From NCBI GenBank assembly GCA_965228165.1, contig CBDDHB010000003.1, positions 310,001-374,000 of the forward strand: 64,000 nucleotides of DNA, read 5' to 3'. Shown one piece after another: positions 17,764-24,599 of this stretch. The notes under the pieces were generated by a model. It saw only the letters and a program-made list of their open reading frames with translations. It did no database searches and was not told the DNA's origin. The stretch's first letter is position 1, and the number at the start of each line of letters is the position of its first letter. The DNA comes from Oleispirillum sp965228165 (GTDB lineage: Bacteria; Pseudomonadota; Alphaproteobacteria; Rhodospirillales; Rhodospirillaceae). The translations under genes were made by a program, and so were the position numbers.

Positions 17764-17845
17764 CGCCGTCGCGAGAGGCATTCCATCCCTCCCCCACGCG
17801 ACGGCGAATCCCCGGCGGCACGGCATGCCCCCACGCCGTGCCGCC
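17764..17845. terminator. Double hairpin between convergent genes
   Basis: Two perfect stems: CGCCGTCGCG/CGCGACGGCG (17764-17773 with 17797-17806) and GGCGGCACGGC/GCCGTGCCGCC (17814-17824 with 17835-17845). They lie between the convergent CoA-transferase remnant and the chemoreceptor gene and can fold from either strand. There is no T-run on either side. Confidence 0.6.
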
Positions 17846-17856
17846 AATCTTCCCGG

Positions 17857-19686
17857 TCAGGCGGACCGGACGTTGCCCAGGAACACCCGCACCTGATCCT
17901 CGAGCGCGGCGAAACGATCGACCAGTTGCTCCGCCGCGACACGAACCTCCCCGGCGCGTTCGGCGGCGGAAACCACCACGCCGCCGACCTGCTGGATGTT
18001 GGTGGCGACATGCTGCGCCCCCGACGCCGCACGATTGACGTTCTGCGAGATTTCGCGGGTGGCGACGCCCTGCTCCTCAACCGTCGAGGCGATGCTCGCC
18101 GCCAATTCCTTCGCCTGCTGAGCCACGGTCGAGATCGCGCGGATTTCCGCCACCGCCTTCTCGGTCGCCTTCTGCGTCGCCTCGATCTGGGCGTTGATCA
18201 AGCTGACGATATTGCCGACGTTGGCGGTCTGCCGCGCCAGTTCCTCGATGGTTTGGCAAGAGTCTTCCGCACCGACCGCAGTACGGGTGGCGATCTCGGC
18301 GCTTTCGGTGACGCGCCGCGCGATCTCGTCGATCGAGGCCGAAAGTTCCTCGGTCGCCGCCGCCACCGTCTGCATGTTGGCCGAGGTTTCCTCGGTGCTT
18401 GCCGCCACCGCGTCGCTGCCCTGGCGCGCCTTTTCCATGTCCTCGCCCAGCCATTTCGCCTGATCTTCCATGGCGCGGGCGGCGACCAGCACGTCCCGCA
18501 CCACCCCGGAAACCTGGGATTCGAAGTCTCCCGCCAGGCGTTCCAGAAGGGTGCGGCGATTGTCCTCCGCCTCGCGACGCATCCGTTCCTGCTCCGCCTG
18601 CAAATGCTGGATTTCCTGCGCGTTCCGCTTGAAGACCTCCAAAGCGCCCGCCATCGCCCCCAGTTCGTCCCGCCGGTCGAGGCCGGGAATCTCGACGTCC
18701 GTCTCCCCCCGGCTGAGCGCGGTCATCGCCGAGGTCATTTGCACCACCGGACGCGACACCAGCCGCAACAGCACGAAACCGAGCAACGGCAGAACCACCG
18801 CCATCGCCGCCAGCACCGCCACCACCATCACCACGCCCAGGGTGCGCAGCGGCGCGAAGACCTTGGCGCTATCCATCGAGACGCCGACGTGCCACTTCAC
18901 CCCCGACAGACCGGAGATCGGATAGAAGCGCACGATCTCCGCGCCATCGTCGGATTCGGAACGCGGCATTTTCGGGTCGAAACCGGAAGGCTGCATGACG
19001 CGACCGGCGTCGGGATGCACCAGCACCGTCCCCGCATCGTCGACCAGGAAGACGAACCCTTTGCCATCCAGTCGGATGTCGCCAAGAAAGCGTTGCAGTG
19101 CGTCGAGCGGCATGTCCGCCGCAGCGACGCCGCGCAACGCCGACCCGGCATACACCGGCTGCGCAACGCTGATGACCAGCTTCTTGGTGGTCACGTCGGT
19201 ATAGGGTTTGCTGAACGTCAGCGTCTTCGCCTGTACCGCGGCGGCATACCAAGGCCGCTTGCGCGGATCGTAGCCCGCCGGCAGCGGCGCCGTATTATTG
19301 GTCACGAAGCCGCCGTCATTCTCGCGCCCAAAGTACACCTCGGAAAAGGGCTCCGCCTGGACCTTGCGCCGCACAAGTCCCTGAACCGCCTCATCCTGGG
19401 CATCGGCGGCATCCTCGGCCAGCCCCCGCACCAACGTCACGCGTTCCCGCAGCCAATAGCGAACGCCGTCCGCCGCCAACGAACCGACGCTGGAAATTTC
19501 CGCGGAAATTTCCGCGCGCAGCGCATCGCCGGAGGATTTGAACACCCAAAGGCCCAACCCGCCGAACGACAGCGCGATCAGGACGGCGGTGACGGCGAGG
19601 ACGCGATAGACGAAATGCTTGTTCCGCCCTTCCGCCTGCATGCGGGAACAAGCCGACGGGGTGTTGATGGTCTCGATCGGGGCCAT
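17857..19686 (-). CDS. Methyl-accepting chemotaxis protein with dCache sensor
   Basis: Transmembrane chemoreceptor (609 aa). Order: TM1 at about residues 27-50, a periplasmic dCache_1 domain, TM2 (VVMVVAVLAAMAVVLPLLGFVLL), HAMP linker ending in a DVEIPGLDRRDELGAMAGAL segment, then a long coiled-coil signalling domain with SASIDEIARRVTESAEIA and IVSLINAQIEATQ. The sensor shows YDPRKRPWY, then SKPYTD, then GVAAADM. The R-x-WY ... Y ... D pattern resembles the amino-acid-binding variety of dCache domains, so an amino-acid ligand is inferred, not shown. A CAGGAGCG ribosome binding site precedes the ATG. No che genes are nearby. Confidence 0.9.
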   Translation of the reverse strand: MAPIETINTPSACSRMQAEGRNKHFVYRVLAVTAVLIALSFGGLGLWVFKSSGDALRAEISAEISSVGSLAADGVRYWLRERVTLVRGLAEDAADAQDEAVQGLVRRKVQAEPFSEVYFGRENDGGFVTNNTAPLPAGYDPRKRPWYAAAVQAKTLTFSKPYTDVTTKKLVISVAQPVYAGSALRGVAAADMPLDALQRFLGDIRLDGKGFVFLVDDAGTVLVHPDAGRVMQPSGFDPKMPRSESDDGAEIVRFYPISGLSGVKWHVGVSMDSAKVFAPLRTLGVVMVVAVLAAMAVVLPLLGFVLLRLVSRPVVQMTSAMTALSRGETDVEIPGLDRRDELGAMAGALEVFKRNAQEIQHLQAEQERMRREAEDNRRTLLERLAGDFESQVSGVVRDVLVAARAMEDQAKWLGEDMEKARQGSDAVAASTEETSANMQTVAAATEELSASIDEIARRVTESAEIATRTAVGAEDSCQTIEELARQTANVGNIVSLINAQIEATQKATEKAVAEIRAISTVAQQAKELAASIASTVEEQGVATREISQNVNRAASGAQHVATNIQQVGGVVVSAAERAGEVRVAAEQLVDRFAALEDQVRVFLGNVRSA

Positions 19687-19799
19687 TGCGCGCTCCTGTA
19701 TGTCGTGGCGATACGGCCACCCTGTAACGCGCAGCGGAAAAAATCATAACGAAGGTTTGATGAAATCGGCGAAAGCGCGCCGGAAGCGACGCCCCCCGT

Positions 19800-21596
19800 T
19801 CAAATCGGGCGGGTGGCGGCGTCCAGCCAGATCGCGGTTTTCGCGTCGAGCAGCGGGCTGACCACCTCGGCCACCCGTTCGTGATAGGCGTTCAGCCAGT
19901 CGCGCTGTTCCGGGCTCAGCATTTCCGCCTCGATCAGGCGGCGGTCGATCTGCACCAGGGTGAGAATCTCGAACCCCAGCATCGGGCGTTCGCCGCCCTC
20001 CAGCGCGCGCACCGCCTGAAGATTCTCGATGCGGATGCCATAGGCTCCGGCCTTGTAATAGCCGGGCTCGTTGGACAGAACCATTCCCGGCTTCAGCGGC
20101 ACCGCGCTCGGCACCTTGCTGATTCGCTGCGGCCCTTCGTGGACGCTTAAATACGCGCCGACGCCGTGGCCGGTGCCGTGATCGTAATCCAGGCCGTCGG
20201 CCCACAGCGGGCGGCGGGCCAGGGCGTCCAACTGGCTGCCGGTGGTGCCGGGCGGAAACGCCGCCATGGCGAGGTCGATATGCCCCTGCAAGACGCGGGT
20301 GAAGTGGCGGCGCTGATCCTCCCCCGCTTCGCCCAGGATCAGGGTGCGGGTGATATCGGTGGTGCCGTCGCGATAATGGCCGCCGGAATCCAGCAGGAAC
20401 ATCTGCCCCGCTTCCAGGATGCGCGCGGTTTCCGCCCGCACGTGGTAATGGACGATCGCGCCGTTCGGCCCCGCCCCGGCGATGGTGGGGAAGCTGGGAC
20501 AGACGAACAGATCCTGTTCCTCGCGAAAGTCGAGCAGACGGTTGGACACCGTCTTTTCGTCCAGCCCCAGGGCCTCGCGGTCGAACCACGCCAGGAACCG
20601 CGCCATCGCCACCGCGTCGCGCCGATGGGCGCGGCGGAAGCCGTCCAGCTCCACCGCGTTCTTGCAGGCCTTGGGCATCAGGCAGGGGTCCGGCCCCCGG
20701 CTGACCCGCGCCCCGGTCGCCTTCAACAGATCCACCACCGCCGCCGGGATGCTGGACGGATCGACCCGCACCGTCAGCCGTCGCGCCGCCAGATCGCACA
20801 GGGCGGCGCGGAAATCGTCGCGCACCGCCACGCCCTCGCCCAGGTGGGCGCGCACCGCGTCGTCCACCTTCGCCGCATCGACGAACCAATCGACGCGGGC
20901 GTCGCGGTGAACGATGGCGAAGGACAGCACCACCGGCGTTCCGTACAGGTCGCGCCCCCGCACGTTCAAAAGCCAGGCGATGGAATCCGGCAGGGTGAGC
21001 ACCGCCGCGTCCTCGCCGTCGCGTTCCAACTGGGCGGCGACCTCGCGCCGCTTGTCCAGCGCGACGCGGCCGCTCAACTCTACCGGATAGACCTCGGCGG
21101 GGGCGGCGGGCGGCGCGGGACGGGCGGGCCACACCGCATCCAGCGGATTGTCGTCGCAGGACACCAGAACCGCCCCGGCGGCGCGGGCCGCGCCCTCCAG
21201 CCGCTTCACGTCGTCGGGAATGTGTAGCCAGGGGTCATAGCCGATGCGCTGCCCCGATTTCGCGTTGCGTTGCAGCCAGTCGTGCGGCGGGTCCTCGGTG
21301 ATGTGGCGGGTCTCGAAGCGGGCGGTGTCCACCTCTTCCCGCACCTGCAAGGTGTACCGCCCGTCGGAGAACACCGCCGCGACCTGGGGTAGAACCACCG
21401 CCACCCCCGCCGACCCGGTGAACCCGGTCAGGAAGGCCAGCCGCTTCGCCGAGGCGGGAACGTATTCCCCCTGATGCTCGTCGGCGCGCGGCACGACGAA
21501 GCCGTCCAGGCCGCGCCGCCGCAACTCGGCGCGCAACAGATCGAGGGGGGAAAGGGTCAGGGAGGGAGACATGGCATCCATCATACCCAACCACAT
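19800..21596 (-). CDS. Xaa-Pro aminopeptidase (M24B, aminopeptidase P type)
   Basis: Cytoplasmic metallopeptidase (up to 598 aa) that removes N-terminal residues preceding proline. It has the three-domain build of the eukaryotic-like APP1 subgroup: two creatinase-like N-terminal domains (VPRADEHQGEYVPASAKRL, LTGFTGSAG) and a C-terminal pita-bread fold. Metal-ligand motifs: LDSGGHYRDGTTDITRT (two Asp), HGTGHGVGAYLSVHEGP (His), SNEPGYYKAGAYGIRIENL (Glu) and FEILTLVQID (Glu). Several in-frame ATGs lie within the first nine codons (21594-21596, 21582-21584, 21579-21581, 21570-21572), so the start is uncertain by up to eight residues. Confidence 0.93.
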   Translation of the reverse strand: MWLGMMDAMSPSLTLSPLDLLRAELRRRGLDGFVVPRADEHQGEYVPASAKRLAFLTGFTGSAGVAVVLPQVAAVFSDGRYTLQVREEVDTARFETRHITEDPPHDWLQRNAKSGQRIGYDPWLHIPDDVKRLEGAARAAGAVLVSCDDNPLDAVWPARPAPPAAPAEVYPVELSGRVALDKRREVAAQLERDGEDAAVLTLPDSIAWLLNVRGRDLYGTPVVLSFAIVHRDARVDWFVDAAKVDDAVRAHLGEGVAVRDDFRAALCDLAARRLTVRVDPSSIPAAVVDLLKATGARVSRGPDPCLMPKACKNAVELDGFRRAHRRDAVAMARFLAWFDREALGLDEKTVSNRLLDFREEQDLFVCPSFPTIAGAGPNGAIVHYHVRAETARILEAGQMFLLDSGGHYRDGTTDITRTLILGEAGEDQRRHFTRVLQGHIDLAMAAFPPGTTGSQLDALARRPLWADGLDYDHGTGHGVGAYLSVHEGPQRISKVPSAVPLKPGMVLSNEPGYYKAGAYGIRIENLQAVRALEGGERPMLGFEILTLVQIDRRLIEAEMLSPEQRDWLNAYHERVAEVVSPLLDAKTAIWLDAATRPI

Positions 21597-21627
21597 AATA
21601 CGGCGAACGCCGGAAGGACAGGGGAAA

Positions 21628-21686
21628 AACCGGGCCGGGGCTCCACCCCGGACCCCGCCGGGACCTGAAGGCCCCGGACCCCGGTT
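21628..21686. repeat. GC-rich nested hairpin element
   Basis: Outer stem AACCGGG/CCCGGTT (21628-21634 with 21680-21686) encloses CCGGGG-loop-CCCCGG (21635-21640 with 21646-21651). It lies between divergent genes (aminopeptidase on -, TA remnant on +). The CCGGACCCCG wording recurs in the 55020-55045 hairpin, suggesting a dispersed structural element. Confidence 0.5.
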
Positions 21687-21714
21687 CCCGATGGATGGCG
21701 TGGCGAAGAAGGTC

Positions 21715-21750
21715 TTGATGCTCTTGACGTCATCACCAATATGATGCTCA
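21715..21750 (+). promoter_or_regulatory. Candidate promoter/operator of the toxin-antitoxin remnant
   Basis: A TATGAT -10 box at 21740-21745 has TTGATG at 21715-21720 as a possible -35 (19-base spacer). The palindrome TGACGTCA (21725-21732) lies between them, and TGATGCTC is repeated at 21717-21724 and 21743-21750. Such symmetry is expected where an antitoxin autoregulates; this is inferred from layout only. Confidence 0.4.
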
Positions 21751-21760
21751 ATAGGTCATC

Positions 21761-21847
21761 ATGACGAACGATGCGGAACCCCTGCTGAAGCGCCGCCAGT
21801 TCCGGACGGAAGACGGCTTCGCCGACGTGGAACGGATGGAAGGATGA
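21761..21847 (+). pseudogene. Remnant of a TumE-like toxin gene
   Basis: A 28-codon frame (MTNDAEPLLKRRQFRTEDGF ending DVERMEG) begins at an ATG behind a good promoter and ends in an ATGA overlap with the antitoxin gene. TumE (DUF6516) toxins normally span about 100 residues and precede an HVO_A0114-family antitoxin with the same overlap. The first ~20 residues look like such an N-terminus, and the ADVERM-type ending resembles the family C-terminus, so an in-frame internal deletion that joined both ends is the simplest reading. The similarity is from memory of the family and needs a search. Confidence 0.45.
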
Positions 21848-22191
21848 TGGGCATGGAAACCTTGCGAATCAACGTCGCGACGGCGGACGACATCATCGCC
21901 GACTTGGCGGCGGAGCGGAACGTTGGAGAAGCGGTCTACAGCTTCCCGACCTGGGAAGCGCTGCACGCCACCCTGACCCCGAACCGGGTGGCGTTGCTGG
22001 CGGCGCTGAAGAACAAAGGCGCCGTCACCATGCGGGAGGCCGCACGGCTCGTCCATCGGGATTACCGGCCCGTGCATGCGGACATCGCGGCCCTGCTCAA
22101 GGTCGGGATTCTCGACCGCACGGCGAAGGGCATCGTCTTCCCTTTCGCGGATTTGCACATCGACGTGACGGGGATCGCCCTGGTGGCTTGA
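21844..22191 (+). CDS. HVO_A0114-family (TumA-like) DNA-binding antitoxin
   Basis: Predicted winged-helix antitoxin (115 aa). The region VYSFPTWEALHATLTPNRVALLAALKNKGAVTMREAARLVHRDYRPVHADIAALLKVGILDR is the typical helix-turn-helix and wing of this family, and the C-terminus is the usual short strand-rich tail. The start at 21844 overlaps the stop of the toxin remnant, preserving the coupled toxin-antitoxin order. The toxin appears lost, so this may act as a solitary autoregulator. ATG codons at 21844, 21847 and 21853 are alternatives. Confidence 0.75.
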   Translation: MMGMETLRINVATADDIIADLAAERNVGEAVYSFPTWEALHATLTPNRVALLAALKNKGAVTMREAARLVHRDYRPVHADIAALLKVGILDRTAKGIVFPFADLHIDVTGIALVA

Positions 22192-22496
22192 TGCCGCCGA
22201 ACAAACCCCGTGAACGGCCTTTCCGCATCCCTACGTTGCGCGCAAAATGCGAACCGGAAACTCCGCGCCCAGTCCAGCCACCAAAAATCGGCGTTGATTT
22301 TCCGATAGTGGACCTTGCGCTGAACGACCTCGCCGGCTGTTTTGGGCCAAACACAACAATTTTACCACGCCATTCAGCGGGCTCAGTTAATTCCTACAGT
22401 TGCCATTCTCGATATGACCTTCGCCTCGAGCGTGAGAGTGACTTCCATCGGTTTTGGCAATAATCTGGTTGATGCCTCCGACACAGGAACGCTGCC
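22191..22496 (+). other. Low-GC stretch with decayed coding traces
   Basis: 306 bases between the antitoxin and the 221-aa gene. An ATG at 22191 overlaps the antitoxin stop (TGATG), and its frame reads plausibly to about 22340 (PIVDLALNDLAGCFG). A second frame then reads plausibly (QTQQFYHAIQRAQLIPTVAI onward) to a stop at 22536, overlapping the next gene. This looks like one gene broken near 22340, but neither half matches a family I know. GC content is clearly below the surrounding genes. Confidence 0.3.
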
Positions 22497-23162
22497 ATGG
22501 GTCTATACATTTACAACCTTAGCCGTCTCCCTATAGGCGTGGAGAGCGACTATTACGTTTACTTGTTGGATTACGGCTGGCACGAGCCATTGGGCGAAGC
22601 TTTGCACGCTAATTTTAGGCTGATGGCCGATCTAGCCGCAAAGAACAAAGCTGTGGTTCTTGCCGGAACAAACTCTCGTGCGTTTGCTGATGAAATGTTG
22701 GCGGCTCACTTCGATGACCCACAATTCTCCTGGAGCAATATTAACGGTGAGAGTGGCGAAGAGGTTTTGCCTGCTCTAATGATATCTACAATTCATCCGC
22801 AGAGATTCCGTGACGAAAATCGCGGTTATCGCCCCCATATATCGTCACATGGCATGGCGGATGAAAAGCTAATCATTATCCCGTTGCGCGATTTCTGTAA
22901 AAGTTCTACCGAGGTTGTCGCGTTGATTGAACGGATTTTTCGAGAGATTGCTGCAAAAAAGCCGCTGACAGATTTTGCTATCGCTAAGGAGATTAAGGCT
23001 GGGAATGGTGGCGCAATTTCAGACGCGCTGATCCTCAAGCCATCATTATGGGGTATGGGTGTCGATTTGCGAGAACTGATGCGAGCTTTCAAGGAGAAGC
23101 GAACCTTGCGGGGAAAAAGGCTATCCAGTAAGGCATCTGCTTTGTCCGTCCCGTTTCCGTAA
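22497..23162 (+). CDS. Hypothetical protein of unknown family in a low-GC island
   Basis: 221-aa protein that I do not recognise. It starts MGLYIYNLSRLPIGVESDYYV behind an ACAGGAAC ribosome binding site. No signal peptide or membrane helix is evident. Alternating hydrophobic strands and helices (YVYLLDYGWHEP, NKAVVLAGTNSRAFADEML, EKLIIIPLRDF, TEVVALIERIFREIAAK) suggest a soluble alpha/beta fold. Codon use and base composition are markedly more AT-rich than the flanking genes, which suggests recent acquisition. The last ~20 residues (basic, then SALSVPFP) run up to repeat element A and may be an added tail. Position next to a toxin-antitoxin remnant fits a mobile or defence-type cargo gene, but there is no direct evidence of function. 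Confidence 0.55.
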   Translation: MGLYIYNLSRLPIGVESDYYVYLLDYGWHEPLGEALHANFRLMADLAAKNKAVVLAGTNSRAFADEMLAAHFDDPQFSWSNINGESGEEVLPALMISTIHPQRFRDENRGYRPHISSHGMADEKLIIIPLRDFCKSSTEVVALIERIFREIAAKKPLTDFAIAKEIKAGNGGAISDALILKPSLWGMGVDLRELMRAFKEKRTLRGKRLSSKASALSVPFP

Positions 23163-23191
23163 CCCGCCCTTCCGCAAACGGCCCATCCCTG

Positions 23192-23325
23192 CCGTTCCTA
23201 TTTTTCGCGCGCAGCGCGATAAAGCCCTCATGCGGCGTGGGGGTTGATGGCCGTTAGCGCGGTGAAAAAAGGAACGGGTACACAGGGCCCACGGCCCTGT
23301 GCGGGTGCGGGCGGAGCCCGCGGTT
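23192..23325. repeat. Palindromic repeat family, copy A, with hairpins
   Basis: Arms CCGTTCC (23192-23198) and GGAACGG (23271-23277) bound a core beginning CGCGCGCAGCGC and ending GCGCGGTGAAAAAA. The core matches copies B (about 42711-42773) and C (about 57065-57133). Immediately right are hairpins CACAGGGCC/GGCCCTGTG (23281-23289 with 23293-23301, loop CAC) and GCGGGC/GCCCGC (23307-23312 with 23316-23321). The segment 23268-23312 occurs in reverse orientation at 57015-57058 with very few differences. Confidence 0.7.
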
Positions 23326-23351
23326 GTCCGGTTTGTTTTCGCCCCCCCCAT

Positions 23352-23448
23352 CGTCATGCCCGTGCTCGTCACGGGCATCCACGAGTTGTTGTTTTCCAAT
23401 TGGTTATAAAACAAGGCGTGGATCCCCGGCACAAGGCCGGGGATGACG
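23352..23448. repeat. REP-like doublet (two hairpins in inverted arrangement)
   Basis: CGTCAT-[GCCCGTG/CACGGGC hairpin]-ATCCACG at 23352-23383 is mirrored by CGTGGAT-[CCCCGGC/GCCGGGG hairpin]-ATGACG at 23417-23448. The two halves are inverted relative to each other, as in bacterial interspersed REP pairs. The CGTGGATCCCCGGC wording is common in alphaproteobacterial intergenic repeats. No RAYT transposase is in the window. Confidence 0.65.
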
Positions 23449-23548
23449 AATCGAAGAATTGGCGAGATGTGTCCTGCCCGATTGATTCCTTCCCGGGGGT
23501 GACGAATCGAAGAATTGGCGGGAGTTGTCCTGCCCGATTGATTCCTTC
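23444..23548. repeat. Tandem 49-bp direct repeat, 56-bp period
   Basis: 23444-23492 and 23500-23548 both begin TGACGAATCGAAGAATTGGC and end CCTGCCCGATTGATTCCTTC, with a few differences between (GAGATGTGT versus GGAGTTGT). The second copy also begins with the ATGACG-like end of the neighbouring REP doublet, so the duplication may have arisen at that end. Confidence 0.75.
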
Positions 23549-23645
23549 GGAAACGGCGGGTTCGCGCGGGTTTCCGACCGGCAGCCGGAATGAACCGGGC
23601 AGCCATAGGCAGCGCCCGGCCTTCTCCCCTGCCCTGGCTTTCCCC

Positions 23646-24587
23646 CTAGATCGTCACCGGGCCGCGCGGGGTGAAGCGCGGCAGGCGGATGCGTCCCGGC
23701 GTGCCCGCGCCGGATTTGCGCAGGACCAGGGTGCTCCAGGCGCGGTGGCGGAAGCTGGCGATCTTGACCAGTCCCCGCGCGCGGTGGGCGGACAGCACCA
23801 TCGCCTCTTGCTTGGTGAGCAGGCCGGAGAGCACCGCGACGCCGCCCCGCGCCAGGGCGCGGTCGAGAGCCGGGGCCATTTTCATCAGCGGCTTGGCGAG
23901 GATGTTGGAGAGGATCAGGTCGTAGGGGGCGTTGCCGCGCACCAGCGGGCTTCGGTATCCGTCGCCCGCGTCGGCGCGCAGGCGGGCGGCGACGCGATTG
24001 CGCACCGCGTTGAAGCGGGTGACCCGCACCGATTCCGGGTCGATGTCCACCGCGTCCACCTCGACCGGCCAGATTTTCGCCGCGCCGATGGAGAGGATGC
24101 CCGAGCCGCACCCCATGTCCAGCACCCGCGCCGGGCGGTTGTCCAGGCGCTTCAAGGCGTGCAGGGCGAGCAGGCAGCCCATGGTGGTGGGGTGTTCGCC
24201 GGAGCCGAAGGCGGTGGCGGCATCGACCAGGATGGCGACGCGGCCGGAGCGGTTGGGCGGCGGCACGTGGCAGCTGTGGACGAAGAAGCGACCGATCGGC
24301 AGCGGCGGAAAGCTGATCAGGTTCTCGCGCAGCCAGTCGCGCTGTTCCAGCGGCTCCAAGGTGTAATCGGGCACGGCGATGCCGAGGCTTTTGGCGGCCT
24401 CGGCCAGGGCGGCGGCGATGCCGTCGCGGTCGGGTTGGTCCTCGCCGATCGCTTCCAGCGACCACAGGCCCTTTTCCTCGTCCGCCTCGAACGCCAGCAG
24501 GGCGGGCGCGAAGGGTTCCAGCGCTTCCTCGAAGGCCGCGACCTCGGCCTTATCGCCGATCAGCGCCAGACGCCATTGTTCCGTCAT
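23646..24587 (-). CDS. prmA: Ribosomal protein L11 methyltransferase PrmA
   Basis: SAM-dependent methyltransferase (313 aa) that trimethylates ribosomal protein L11. The N-terminal substrate-recognition domain leads to GRFFVHSCHVPPP and the PrmA-specific FGSGEHPTTMGCLLAL. The SAM site is VLDMGCGSGILSIGAAK, and the catalytic-loop motif LSNILAKPL follows. The last ~18 residues (AGTPGRIRLPRFTPRGPVTI) are an unremarkable basic extension. It lies 12 bases downstream of the helicase gene on the same strand, so the two are probably co-transcribed. Confidence 0.95.
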   Translation of the reverse strand: MTEQWRLALIGDKAEVAAFEEALEPFAPALLAFEADEEKGLWSLEAIGEDQPDRDGIAAALAEAAKSLGIAVPDYTLEPLEQRDWLRENLISFPPLPIGRFFVHSCHVPPPNRSGRVAILVDAATAFGSGEHPTTMGCLLALHALKRLDNRPARVLDMGCGSGILSIGAAKIWPVEVDAVDIDPESVRVTRFNAVRNRVAARLRADAGDGYRSPLVRGNAPYDLILSNILAKPLMKMAPALDRALARGGVAVLSGLLTKQEAMVLSAHRARGLVKIASFRHRAWSTLVLRKSGAGTPGRIRLPRFTPRGPVTI

Positions 24588-24599
24588 CGTTCAGTCCTT

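Larger units (their letters stand above)
23163..23645. other. Repeat-rich intergenic region
   Basis: 483 bases without a credible gene; long open frames here are composed of repeats. From left to right it holds palindromic repeat A with its hairpins, a REP-type doublet and a tandem duplication of 49 bp, each listed separately. It separates the low-GC island from prmA. Confidence 0.7.

Noticed and set aside
23192..23548. CRISPR array in the 23-kb repeat region
   Set aside because: Only two tandem units, with an almost invariant 7-base gap and no unique spacers or cas genes.
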